This document shows, one piece after another, positions 26,201 through 34,571 of a stretch of DNA of 64,000 bases (positions within the stretch are counted from its first letter, which is position 1; the number at the start of each line of letters is the position of its first letter). A program made the translations under genes and the position numbers. Below the pieces are notes generated by a model that was not told the DNA's origin, searched no databases, and saw only the letters and a list, made by a program, of their open reading frames with translations. The stretch covers positions 806,001 to 870,000 of the forward strand of contig NC_015921.1 in NCBI RefSeq assembly GCF_000222305.1, in the 5' to 3' direction. The DNA is from Borreliella bissettiae DN127. Its GTDB lineage: Bacteria > Spirochaetota > Spirochaetia > Borreliales > Borreliaceae.

Positions 26201-27607
26201 AAATTTGATATTGATGGGGATTTGTATAATCCTAATATTAATGGAAGTTTAAATATTCAAAAAGGATCAATTAGCACTGAGTATTTAAGAGCTTCTAGAA
26301 AGTTCGGTGGTGATAGAGCTTTAGAAATATTTGATATGCCGGTTGAAATTCAGGATAATAAAATCATTTTTAGTAATGAGTTTAACCTAGATCGATATTC
26401 TAAGATTTTTGTTTCTACTAGTTTAAATTTAAATTTTTTAAGTGATACTATTATTGATTATTACAAAATAGATATTAATGTGACTGGTAGAACGGGAGTT
26501 CCTATTAAATTTGACAAAATTGCCGTAAGCTTTACAGGCTATGCTTTAGGCGATTTTTCAATCGAAGGAAATGCTGATGAAATTATGTTTAAAGGCATTT
26601 TAAATATTTCAAATGCTTGGGTTTATTCTCTTGAAAGTTCTGTTGTTGATTTATTAATAAATCCTTTCAAACGATCAAAAAGACCGCAAATAGTTGATAT
26701 TAATCTTCTAGATTTTGATATTTTAACTGATCTTGAGATAAATTTTGATAGTGGTGTTACTTTTCATTGGCCAGATAGTAATATTTCTTTTTTACAAGCT
26801 ACTATTTCAAGGGGGGATAAACTTATAATAAAATCTGATACAAAAACCGATGATTTTATTATTAAGGGTGATTTGAATATTGCAAGTGGTTTTGTTAATT
26901 ATAATAATAAAAAATTTATCTTTAAAAGTGGCTCTTATATATCCTTTAATGAGAGCAGAGCTAAATTTGATCCATGGATAAAGGCGGAGGCTACAAATAC
27001 TATTAAGGATAGAAATGATAAGCTGCTTGTTACAATAAGTATTGATAGTCCTTTAAGTTTATGGAAAATTGAGTTTATGTCTTATCCCTCTAAAAATGAG
27101 CAGGAGATTAAATATTTGCTTTCAGGCTCAACAATAGGGGCGACTGAGGGAGAGGGAGGATTGCGATCGGCAGGGACTAATGCTGCTGAAATGGCAATTG
27201 GAATAGTAAGTGATATTGCTCTTGATTTTTTAATTCAACCCATTGAAGATTATATGCGTTCTGTATTAAACTTAGACTTATTGAGTATAAAGACAGATAT
27301 ATTGAAGAATTCTATTAATAGTAATTTTTTCAAAATCGGGAATCCTACTTTTGTTGATGTTCTTGACAATACAAGTGTTAAAGTGGGTAAATATCTGGTT
27401 GAAGGTGTTTTTATTAGTGGGGGCTTTGGTTTTTTGAAAGAACAAATGACTCCTTTTTCAAAAGATTTAAATTTTGTTATCAATTTGGGTATTGAGTTTG
27501 ATTCTCCATTTTTTTTGGTTAATTATGAGTTTGATTACAATTTTATGAAAAAAGGTTTAGATGGAATAGGAAATAATATAGGCATTTCTTGGAAATTTAA
27601 ATATTAA
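23201..27607 (+). CDS. tamB: TamB-family protein (AsmA-like, DUF490)
   Basis: 1468 residues. One N-terminal membrane helix (about residues 10-31) anchors a very long beta-rich periplasmic body, the expected beta-taco lipid-transfer fold. The C-terminal TamB/DUF490 domain is identifiable: GDLNIASGFVNYNNKKFIFKSG, then IKAEATNTIKDRNDKLLVTISIDSP, and LLSGSTIGATEGEGG. TamB-type proteins bridge inner and outer membranes and work with BamA-family barrels; in Borrelia the homologue is reported to interact with BamA, and no TamA is known. bamA follows after 17 nt, and skp after that, forming an outer-membrane assembly cluster. Confidence 0.93.
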   Translation: MNLLFLRNKTFLFLILPFFIFVLIIFSINLFVQVQIYSAKFFAIKYLESKFGFSIKYDKISPYFLSSIKIDGLELSLDGKDKILIDIVRVDLNLFKLILGDENIILNVYVKGSNFNFDINDFSLSSGLNPSNVYPDNGNVILNKILNYLYRLNINLENININIKLNNSSWLNFKVKNFSLSTVDEDFLFSSVVDFSAVKNLEINLPSEKVDDGILNSTFYFEGKFKKGFKDGYINFSFFELKTSYFSLLEQGFQINYSKGNLKIFNLRRENFDFNLSYDKANGFVQLDALFFNINLLDWIKLNKGFEVYKDYFDISLNGQLAFSYDFKDKDLRYAGIIDSSLNVDTIGKEIQGLQLEIKGDDRIVSVKNAFLKLKRGVVNYKGYYSLKDLLPIGRLNFKSAKILNFNDLNGYLDFNKDKDIFLVKSDNFSLGNLSFQNLSLKTSFLKDKIFVDYLIYLENKESQISLKGDLNDEEFSFNLGIKEFPLLFLKEVIPSSHLINLFPKALFSGKYLNLISDFNLNKFDYHKNKLKKFNLMVFSKLDNFKFVFDASGEKKFYKSNNFDLQYNDHNLHSSLFVELLESGFNISTNFSYLNKVYPLHFNFNLKDKFIVAESPLGIKLDFNYFDSKIVYVLNVNNFRVYNKTSDLLININFNGNYLGFNEDLKFKIDKFNIIKASKIPAYNFSFGFKGLYEYDRLYISDVKLINKLSNLQGYGQFNLKDNFNGSLNLFSSLNSERYFLGINSDEYGSYFLLKFQDLDFYNFNSLSLLEGKVNGNFLLNFKKNDFKNYSLSGYLEADKLTLLGVPVQFSMNLGLLDNKLNIYDIKAKRNKKEFLTGSLRYDLSSSIGVSNIIFNSDLFSYKFNANFRNFQSGDEEQFGVLKTKTEGEFFFRDIKYKNEFLSNLTIEFSNDFEKFNMTSIDYDLINVLYHYGSGEYSFILKDYLPLSFNSSGKIIKNKILGSVRDIKFDSKIITKDFLDSHSLFNVDNQFILYDLVLNGKFDIDGDLYNPNINGSLNIQKGSISTEYLRASRKFGGDRALEIFDMPVEIQDNKIIFSNEFNLDRYSKIFVSTSLNLNFLSDTIIDYYKIDINVTGRTGVPIKFDKIAVSFTGYALGDFSIEGNADEIMFKGILNISNAWVYSLESSVVDLLINPFKRSKRPQIVDINLLDFDILTDLEINFDSGVTFHWPDSNISFLQATISRGDKLIIKSDTKTDDFIIKGDLNIASGFVNYNNKKFIFKSGSYISFNESRAKFDPWIKAEATNTIKDRNDKLLVTISIDSPLSLWKIEFMSYPSKNEQEIKYLLSGSTIGATEGEGGLRSAGTNAAEMAIGIVSDIALDFLIQPIEDYMRSVLNLDLLSIKTDILKNSINSNFFKIGNPTFVDVLDNTSVKVGKYLVEGVFISGGFGFLKEQMTPFSKDLNFVINLGIEFDSPFFLVNYEFDYNFMKKGLDGIGNNIGISWKFKY

Positions 27608-27624
27608 ATTGTTAAGAGGTTAAG

Positions 27625-30090
27625 ATGGGTTCAATTAGAGGTTTGTTTTTTGTAAGTTTTTTAATATTTTTTGTTGTTTTTAGTTTTGGTCAAGTTGAAA
27701 ATTATAAAGGGAAAATAATAAAGGGTATTAGTTTTGAAGGACTTAAGAATAAGGGGGAGAGAGATTTTATTGATATTTTAAAACCTTACATTGGCATGGC
27801 ATATTCTAATGAAATTTTTGATAAATTGCAAGTTGATCTTTATTCTCTTGATTATTTTTCTGGGCTTATTAAGCCTCTGTTTAAAATAGACGGTGAGGAC
27901 CTTTTTATCACGTTTATTGTAAAAGAAAAATCTTTAGTTAATTCTGTTGTTTTTTTTGATAGCAGTAGAGTTTTTTGGAATAGTGAACTTATTGAGAAGG
28001 TAAATATTAAGACCAATGAGCCTTTAAATCTTGCAAGTGTTAATAAAGGTATTGACAAACTTGAAGAGATGTATAAAAACATGGGATATCTTGATGTTTC
28101 TGCAAATTTTGAAATCAAAGAAGAAGGAAATTTAGTTGATATTATTTTTAATATATTAGCTGGACCCAAATATGTTGTTAAAGGGATTGACTTTGAAGGA
28201 AATTTAAGCTTTAAAAACAGTACTTTGAGAAAATCTTTAGCATCAAGAGTAGTGTCTCTTTTCTCAGATGGTAAATATTTAAAAAGTAATGTTGATAAGG
28301 ACAAGCGTCAACTAGAGTCTTTTTATAAAAATAATGGATATATTGATGTAAAGATTATCAATAGTACTGTTGATGTTAAAGATTCTCTTAAAGATTCTAA
28401 AAGATTGGAAAAGGAAGTTTTTTTGAAATATTTTCTTTCAGAAGGCAATGTTTTTAGATTTGGAAAACTTGAAATTTCTGGTAATTCAGTTTTTAGTCTA
28501 GAAGAATTAAAAAGTTTTATTACCTTTAGCGAAGGTGATATTTTTAATAATTCTAAATTTGAGCAAGATTTTACCAAAATTAAGGAGAGTTATTTTAAGG
28601 AAGGGTATATTTTTACAGAAATTATTCCTTCACAAAAGATAAGAGGGGAGTTTGTTGATTTATTAATTAAAATTTCAGAAAAGGATAAAGCCCATATTGA
28701 GTCTATTACTGTTTCTAAAAATAAAAATACAGCTTCGCATGTAATACTTAGAGAGATCCCTCTTCAAGAGGGAGATGTTTTTAGTTTGGACAAGTTTAAG
28801 ATGGGCATGGCAAATTTACAGCAGCTTGGTTATTTTTCAAATGTAATTCCAGATATTGTTCCGAGCAATACAGAAGGGCTTATGAAAATAAATTTAAACA
28901 TTGAAGAGCGAGCAACAAGTAATTTTGGATTTGGTATGAATTTTGGAGGCAATGCAAATTCTTCGTTTCCATTCTCAGTATTTGGGCAATGGGAGCTTTC
29001 TAATTTTTTAGGTGAAGGCTATTATTTTGCCGCAAGGCTAAATTTATCTTTTTTAGAGCAAAGCCTTAGTTTGACATTTAGAGATAATTGGTTTTTACAG
29101 AAAAGATGGACTGTGGGTGGATTTATAGATTTTTCACATTCTGTTAATACTGCTTATCAGGATATTAATGGACCTGTTTTTTCTGGCAAAAGGGAAGTTC
29201 CTGATCCATTTACAAGCTGGGAAGAATATCGAGATGCTAAAAGCTTTTCTGATTTTAATGCCATGAATTATTCTTTACTTAAGCTTAGTTTTGGAACGTT
29301 TACAGGATATACTTTTTCTAATTATCTTGGCAAGCAAACCCTTCTTGGTACTTTGCAAACCGCTTTGAAATATGTTTTTTATGACAATGAGGTTAACAGG
29401 CCTTCAAATTATTATTTAAGAGATAATTATAAAACTTTTAGATTTGAAAATTCTCTTAGTTTAAGCGCGGCTTGGGATACAAGAAATTCTACTTCTTTAT
29501 CTAATAATGGATTTTTACTAAAGCAGCAGTTTGATTTTTTTGGTGGATTTTTATTTGGCCAGAGCCATTTTGTTAAATCTTCTACAACCTTTGAGAGATA
29601 TTTTTCTCTTTTAGGATATGAGGATGTATTTACCCCTTATTTTGATATTATTTTGACCTTAAGGAGTGTCTATTCAAATATATTGCCTCCTCTTGGCAAT
29701 GGTTTTGAAATTGAAATTCAGCCCCATCACCACATAATTCTTAGTGAAAATTTTATGCAGGCTAGAGGTTGGGGGATTTTGAAAAATATTTATAGTTCTT
29801 TTGTAAATACCGTGCAAATATCTATTCCTTTGTTAAAAAATATTTTAGTTTGGGATGCTTTTTTTATAGATTTTGCTTCCTATTCATTAGAAGGGCAAGA
29901 AAATTCTTTGTTTAGACCTTTTAGTAGTTTTGCTTTTAGCTGGGGAACTGGAATTAGAAGTCTTTTGCCTCAATTGCCGCTGTCTTTTGTAATAGCTTAT
30001 CCTTTTTATTTTGACAATGATAAAGCTAACAGTTATTACAAATATTATTCTGGATTTAAATTTTTCTTAGGAATTGAAATGAGATATTAA
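27625..30090 (+). CDS. bamA: BamA, outer-membrane protein assembly barrel
   Basis: 821 residues: signal peptide (SIRGLFFVSFLIFFVVFSFGQ), five POTRA repeats (about residues 25-430; examples GKIIKGISFEGLKNKG, YVVKGIDFEGNLSFKNS, FRFGKLEISGNSVFSLEEL, AHIESITVSKNKN) and a C-terminal Omp85 barrel beginning near NFGFGMNFGGNANSSFPFS and ending FKFFLGIEMRY. It folds and inserts outer-membrane proteins. AGAGG precedes ATG 27625. Placed between tamB and the periplasmic chaperone gene skp, as part of one transcript. Confidence 0.97.
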   Translation: MGSIRGLFFVSFLIFFVVFSFGQVENYKGKIIKGISFEGLKNKGERDFIDILKPYIGMAYSNEIFDKLQVDLYSLDYFSGLIKPLFKIDGEDLFITFIVKEKSLVNSVVFFDSSRVFWNSELIEKVNIKTNEPLNLASVNKGIDKLEEMYKNMGYLDVSANFEIKEEGNLVDIIFNILAGPKYVVKGIDFEGNLSFKNSTLRKSLASRVVSLFSDGKYLKSNVDKDKRQLESFYKNNGYIDVKIINSTVDVKDSLKDSKRLEKEVFLKYFLSEGNVFRFGKLEISGNSVFSLEELKSFITFSEGDIFNNSKFEQDFTKIKESYFKEGYIFTEIIPSQKIRGEFVDLLIKISEKDKAHIESITVSKNKNTASHVILREIPLQEGDVFSLDKFKMGMANLQQLGYFSNVIPDIVPSNTEGLMKINLNIEERATSNFGFGMNFGGNANSSFPFSVFGQWELSNFLGEGYYFAARLNLSFLEQSLSLTFRDNWFLQKRWTVGGFIDFSHSVNTAYQDINGPVFSGKREVPDPFTSWEEYRDAKSFSDFNAMNYSLLKLSFGTFTGYTFSNYLGKQTLLGTLQTALKYVFYDNEVNRPSNYYLRDNYKTFRFENSLSLSAAWDTRNSTSLSNNGFLLKQQFDFFGGFLFGQSHFVKSSTTFERYFSLLGYEDVFTPYFDIILTLRSVYSNILPPLGNGFEIEIQPHHHIILSENFMQARGWGILKNIYSSFVNTVQISIPLLKNILVWDAFFIDFASYSLEGQENSLFRPFSSFAFSWGTGIRSLLPQLPLSFVIAYPFYFDNDKANSYYKYYSGFKFFLGIEMRY

Positions 30091-30097
30091 TTATACT

Positions 30098-30643
30098 ATG
30101 GAGAAATTTGTGTTTTTTTTGATTTTACCATTGTTTTTTTTATTATCTTTTAATGTTTTTTCGATAGATGTTATTAAAATAGGAATTGTTGATTTTGATA
30201 GAATTGTGATTGAGGTTTTAAATCCCCAATTAAAAGCTAATCTTGATCAAATAAAGAATCGGTATCAAGAACAAATCAATACGTTAAATTTAGAGCTTAA
30301 GAATTTAAGACAGATGTATGATAAATCGATTGCTGATAATGATTTAGATAATGCAAGATCTTTTGGGAACCAATATAATTTGAAAGTTGATGAGCTAAAG
30401 AGACTGTCTAGTTTAGCAAAGAATAACTTAGAGCAGCAGAGATTGGCCAATATTAATAGTTTAAACAATAATAGTGAATCTTTAAGCAAAATACTTCGTG
30501 GTATTCAATATGTTGCAGAGATTAATGGATTTTCTTTGATTATGAAAAAAAATAATCCATATATCCTTTATCACAATAGCACTGTTGATATAACAAGCGA
30601 TGTTGTTAAGCATCTTTTGGAAAAGGACAATAAAAATCCTTAA
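30098..30643 (+). CDS. skp: Skp (OmpH-like) periplasmic chaperone
   Basis: 181 residues with a signal peptide (FVFFLILPLFFLLSFNVFS), a short strand IKIGIVDFDRIV at the start of the mature protein as in Skp, then a long coiled-coil region (about 45-125: INTLNLELKNLRQMYDKSIADNDLDNARSFG...). The family holds unfolded outer-membrane proteins during transit. Position 7 nt after bamA matches the bamA-skp order in proteobacteria. The Gram-negative family is small and divergent, but the context makes the call firm. Confidence 0.88.
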   Translation: MEKFVFFLILPLFFLLSFNVFSIDVIKIGIVDFDRIVIEVLNPQLKANLDQIKNRYQEQINTLNLELKNLRQMYDKSIADNDLDNARSFGNQYNLKVDELKRLSSLAKNNLEQQRLANINSLNNNSESLSKILRGIQYVAEINGFSLIMKKNNPYILYHNSTVDITSDVVKHLLEKDNKNP

Positions 30644-30751
30644 AGACTTTTCTTTTTGAGGTATTACTTTCTTTGTTTAATCTATATAACGTTTAGTTGC
30701 ATAAAACATTGCTTTTAGGGTCTTTTTATCATTTTATATTCTTTCTTTTTA

Positions 30752-30792
30752 ATTGAATTATATTTATTTTATAATATCAATTGTAATTCAAT
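30752..30792. promoter_or_regulatory. AT-rich region with inverted repeat upstream of mutS
   Basis: The 165-bp gap between skp and mutS contains a 9-bp inverted repeat (ATTGAATTA at 30752-30760, TAATTCAAT at 30784-30792) around a TATAAT at 30770-30775. A mutS promoter is expected here, but I could not find a convincing -35 box at normal spacing. Confidence 0.3.
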
Positions 30793-30808
30793 ATTATTTA
30801 GGAAGCGT

Positions 30809-33400
30809 ATGGAAAAAAATGTTACCCCAATGATGAGGCAGTATTTAAATATCAAAAAACAACATAAGGATGCCATTCTTTTTTTCAGAGTAGGAAGTTT
30901 TTATGAAATGTTTTTTGATGATGCAATAGAGGCAAGTAAGCTTCTTAATTTAACATTGACAAAAAGAGAAAATGTTCCAATGTGTGGTGTGCCTTATCAT
31001 ACTAGTAAGGAATATATAAGAAAATTAATTTTATTTGATAAAAAGGTTGCAATTTGTGAGCAAGCGTCTAATTCTACTTCTGGAGGGCCTTTAGAAAGAG
31101 AAGTTGTTGAGGTAATAACCCCAGGTGTTATTATTGATGAAGATTTTTTAAATGATGATGTTAATAATTATTTAGTTGCTATTAGTGATTATAAAAATTA
31201 TTATTCGTTTTCTTATATAGATTTGTCTACTTCTAGTCTTGGAATAATGTTTTACGAGAATAGTTTTTTTGAAAAACTTAAAAGGGATCTTGAGAAATAC
31301 TCTCCTAAAGAGATAATAGTTTCTGAAAATTTTTATTATGAATACTCAGACAAGCTTAATCTTAGTCGATTTTTAATTAATAAGGTTCCTGCTTGGCATC
31401 TTGATAAAGATATTGCAATAAAAACAATAAAGGAGCATTTTAACATACTTGGATTGAGCTCTCTTGGATTTGATGAGGAAAAGCCCTATTACATTTCAAT
31501 TTTTCTCATTATAAATCATATAAAAAATAATTTAAAAAATTTATTAAGCAATATTGATAAAATAGATATTAATAATGATTCTTCGTACATGTTTCTTGAT
31601 GATGTAACTCAGGTTAATCTTGAGCTTGTGAAAAATAATAATGATTTTTCTTCTCAATATTCATTATATTCTGTGTTAAATGATTGCAAAACTGCAATGG
31701 GAAAGAGACTTTTGCGAGAATTTATTTTAAATCCAATTTTAAATATTTCTGAGATTAATACCAGACTAGATCATGTTGAATTTTTTTGCAAAAATATTGG
31801 CTTAACTATGACTTTAAGAGAAACTTTTATTGATATATGGGATATTGAGAGAATAATATCTAGGATTCAAATGAAAAGATATATTAAAAAAGATTTTTTA
31901 TTTATTGAAAAAGCCCTTTCTGTATTTTTTAGGGTAAAAAAGTTATTCAATAAGTATAATTTTGATTATTGGAATTTTAATAAGTTTGAGGAAGATAGTA
32001 TTTCTAAAGTTTGTTTTTTAATAAATAGTGCAATTTCAAACTTGCCCGATGAGCTTATTAAAAGAGGTTATGATTTAAAACTTGATAGTTTAAAAGATTT
32101 AAAGATTAATGCAAATAAATATATTGATAAATATCTTGAATCAGAGAGATTGCTTAGCAAGATTAATAACCTAAAGATTAGAAAAACTAATAATAGGGGA
32201 TTATTTTTTGAAGTTACAAAGAGTAATTATGCTCAAGTGCCACCACATTTTATGGAAAGTCAAACTTTAAATTCCTCAAAAAGATATAAAACAGAAAAAC
32301 TTATTTCTCTTGAAGTGGATATTAATAATGCTGAAGACAATGTAGTTGCTTTTGAGCAGGAAATTTTTGATGAAATAGCATCAAATGTTGTTAAGCATAA
32401 TAAAGTTCTTAAAAAGGTTGCAGAATTTTTTGCATATATTGATTTAGTTGTTAACTTTGGTTATTTGGCAAAAAAAAATGAATATAAAAGACCTGTATTG
32501 ACGTCTGATAAAGAAATTTTTCTTGACAAGTCTAGACATCCTGTTGTTGAGTATTATGTTAAAAACACCGAAATCTTTACTGAAAATTTTGTAAGGATTG
32601 ATAAAGAAAGGTATTTTTGTTTAATTACTGGACCTAATATGGCAGGTAAATCAACTTATTTGCGCCAGGTAGCTTTAATTACTTTAATGGCCCATATAGG
32701 TTCTTTTGTTCCAGCTTCTAAAGCTGTAATAGGCGTTACAGATAAAATTTTTTGCAGAATTGGAGCAAGTGACAACATTGCCAAAGGAGAATCCACTTTT
32801 TTGGTTGAAATGAATGAAACAGCTAATATTTTAAGAAATGCAACAGAAAAGAGCTTGATAATTATGGATGAGGTTGGAAGAGGTACTAGTACGAATGATG
32901 GGCTTGCTATTGCTTATTCTATTATAGAGCATATTTTAGAGTATATTAAAGCTAGAAGTTTGTTTGCTACGCATTTTCATGAATTGTCGTCTATTAATCA
33001 CAAAGCTTTTATTAATCTTTCAATGAAAATTGAAAAGCAAGGCAGCGATCTTGTTTTCTTAAGAGAAGTTGAAGAAAAACCATCTCTTAATTCTTATGGG
33101 ATTTATGTTGCTCGCATAGCAGGACTTCCTTTAAGGGTAATAGATAGGGCTAATGTTATTTTAGAAAGTTTGCTTGACAGAAAGGGCAATTCTTTTTTGG
33201 AGCTTCTTCCCGCTGTTTCTTCTGATAGTAATGATGGGGGGAAAGATTTGAAAAATGACACTAATGTTCATATTAAATTAAATGAGTATTTGGAGTTAAA
33301 AAATTTTATTTCTAACATAGATATTAATAATATTACCCCTTTTCAATCAATTGAGCTGTTAAATCAAATTGTTTTAAAGGTTGTTTCTCAGTCCAGTTAG
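30809..33400 (+). CDS. mutS: MutS, DNA mismatch recognition ATPase
   Basis: 863 residues. Mismatch-binding domain I carries the FYEMF motif (VGSFYEMFFDDA, near residues 31-42), whose Phe inserts at mismatches. The ATPase has Walker A GPNMAGKST near 608-616 and DEVGRGTSTNDG near 686-697, followed by ATHFHEL. It starts methyl-independent mismatch repair. ATG 30809 follows TAGGA. comF begins 1 nt after the stop, so the two are coupled. Confidence 0.98.
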   Translation: MEKNVTPMMRQYLNIKKQHKDAILFFRVGSFYEMFFDDAIEASKLLNLTLTKRENVPMCGVPYHTSKEYIRKLILFDKKVAICEQASNSTSGGPLEREVVEVITPGVIIDEDFLNDDVNNYLVAISDYKNYYSFSYIDLSTSSLGIMFYENSFFEKLKRDLEKYSPKEIIVSENFYYEYSDKLNLSRFLINKVPAWHLDKDIAIKTIKEHFNILGLSSLGFDEEKPYYISIFLIINHIKNNLKNLLSNIDKIDINNDSSYMFLDDVTQVNLELVKNNNDFSSQYSLYSVLNDCKTAMGKRLLREFILNPILNISEINTRLDHVEFFCKNIGLTMTLRETFIDIWDIERIISRIQMKRYIKKDFLFIEKALSVFFRVKKLFNKYNFDYWNFNKFEEDSISKVCFLINSAISNLPDELIKRGYDLKLDSLKDLKINANKYIDKYLESERLLSKINNLKIRKTNNRGLFFEVTKSNYAQVPPHFMESQTLNSSKRYKTEKLISLEVDINNAEDNVVAFEQEIFDEIASNVVKHNKVLKKVAEFFAYIDLVVNFGYLAKKNEYKRPVLTSDKEIFLDKSRHPVVEYYVKNTEIFTENFVRIDKERYFCLITGPNMAGKSTYLRQVALITLMAHIGSFVPASKAVIGVTDKIFCRIGASDNIAKGESTFLVEMNETANILRNATEKSLIIMDEVGRGTSTNDGLAIAYSIIEHILEYIKARSLFATHFHELSSINHKAFINLSMKIEKQGSDLVFLREVEEKPSLNSYGIYVARIAGLPLRVIDRANVILESLLDRKGNSFLELLPAVSSDSNDGGKDLKNDTNVHIKLNEYLELKNFISNIDINNITPFQSIELLNQIVLKVVSQSS

Positions 33401-33401
33401 T

Positions 33402-34019
33402 ATGAGCTATTTAAATGTTCTAAAGAGTATATTTTTGCCTTTTTGTGTTTTTTGTGGGAAAAGGTATGTAGCTTCTAATGCTCTTTGTGACCAATGTAAG
33501 TCGCTTTTTAATTTTGAAATTAAATTTAATGAAAATCTGATGTATTTTTTTGAATATAAAGAGCATTACAGACTTTTAATTTTGTCTTACAAGAGAGATG
33601 CTCAAAAGTCAATTGGTAGATTTTTGGCAAGTGGAATTGCTGAATGTTTAAATAATATTGATTTTGATCAAATAGTAACTGTTCCTTGTAGTTTTAAAAG
33701 AAAATTATTTTATGGTTTTGATCATATGGAATACATTGGTATTTTATTAAGCCGTTTTGGGTTTAATTATATAAATGTTTTTTCAAGAAAGTATGGAAAA
33801 AGTCAGAAGTTAATGAAAGGGAATCTTAGATTTAGAAATCTTGAAAATAAAATTAAATTAAGATCAAAATATAAAAATTTTCAATTTAAAAAGATTGTTT
33901 TGCTTGATGATATTGTTACCACGGGAGCATCTATGTGTATTTGTGAAGACCTTATGATGCAGTTGGGAGCTTATAAGGTTATAAGGCTTTCGTTGGCCAA
34001 ATCTTATAATTTGGTTTAA
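33402..34019 (+). CDS. comF: ComF/GntX-family phosphoribosyltransferase-like protein
   Basis: About 205 residues. An N-terminal zinc-ribbon (CVFCGKRYVASNALCDQC) precedes a type I phosphoribosyltransferase fold with KIVLLDDIVTTGASM near the end and VPCSFKRKLFYGFDHME in the middle. In naturally competent bacteria ComF helps handle incoming single-stranded DNA; Borrelia is not known to be competent, so the role here is unknown. ATG 33402 directly after the mutS stop is preferred to the TTG at 33381, which lies inside mutS. The rimP promoter begins right after the stop. Confidence 0.85.
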   Translation: MSYLNVLKSIFLPFCVFCGKRYVASNALCDQCKSLFNFEIKFNENLMYFFEYKEHYRLLILSYKRDAQKSIGRFLASGIAECLNNIDFDQIVTVPCSFKRKLFYGFDHMEYIGILLSRFGFNYINVFSRKYGKSQKLMKGNLRFRNLENKIKLRSKYKNFQFKKIVLLDDIVTTGASMCICEDLMMQLGAYKVIRLSLAKSYNLV

Positions 34020-34021
34020 TG

Positions 34022-34050
34022 TTGACATTATTTTTGCTAAGTGTTAATCT
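34022..34050 (+). promoter_or_regulatory. Sigma-70 promoter of rimP-nusA-infB
   Basis: TTGACA (34022-34027), 17-nt spacer, TAATCT (34045-34050), starting 2 nt after the comF stop. Predicted start near 34057. A second, weaker pair, TTGACT (34050-34055) and TATTTA (34072-34077), overlaps it. Confidence 0.7.
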
Positions 34051-34076
34051 TGACTTAAGGTTTAGTTTATGTATTT

Positions 34077-34110
34077 AATAAGGTTCTTATAAAAGAACCT
34101 TATTATTTTT
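34077..34110 (+). terminator. Perfect intrinsic terminator hairpin in the rimP leader (attenuator candidate)
   Basis: AATAAGGTTCTT (34077-34088) and its exact complement AAGAACCTTATT (34093-34104) form a 12-bp stem with an ATAA loop, followed by ATTTTT (34105-34110). The rimP ribosome site AGGGA follows at once (34111-34115) and the TTG start is at 34121. Only 10 nt separate hairpin and gene, so the operon promoter must lie upstream and be transcribed through it. It may also end mutS-comF transcripts. Confidence 0.85.
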
Positions 34111-34120
34111 AGGGATACAG

Positions 34121-34558
34121 TTGATTAAATGTTTTGACAAAAATAATGAAGTTTTTAATTTGATAAAAGATTTAACAAGGCGGTTAAATGTTGAGATATT
34201 AGAAATTAATATCTTTAGAAATAAAAATAATGGAAAAATTCAAATAGTTCTTTATAGTAAAAATTTTTCCTTAGATATTGATTTGCTGACTGATTTGCAT
34301 AAGATGATTTTATTAATTTTAGAAGCAAATCTTAAATATAGTTTTACTTTAGAGCTTTCTACTCCAGGAATAGATAGAAAAATAAAAAGTGACAGAGAGT
34401 TTAAAATTTTTGAAGGTAAAAAGATTAAGTTAATGCTAGATAATGAATTTGAAGAGGGCTTTATATTAGAGTCAAAGCCAGAAAGTTTTATTTTTAAAAC
34501 AGATAGCAAAGAAATAAATGTTTTTTATAGTGATGTTAAGAAGGCCAAATTAGTTTAA
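34121..34558 (+). CDS. rimP: RimP, small-subunit maturation factor
   Basis: 145 residues. The RimP N-terminal domain pattern ([36 protein letters not shown]) and the motif [29 protein letters not shown] are diagnostic. The C-terminal SH3-like domain is short ([33 protein letters not shown]). It starts with TTG at 34121, AGGGA 5 nt upstream. First gene of a rimP-nusA-infB-rbfA-truB-rpsO-pnp series that matches the E. coli order. Its stop overlaps the strong AAGGAGGA ribosome site of nusA. Confidence 0.93.
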   Translation: MIKCFDKNNEVFNLIKDLTRRLNVEILEINIFRNKNNGKIQIVLYSKNFSLDIDLLTDLHKMILLILEANLKYSFTLELSTPGIDRKIKSDREFKIFEGKKIKLMLDNEFEEGFILESKPESFIFKTDSKEINVFYSDVKKAKLV

Positions 34559-34571
34559 GGAGGAAGTTTGG

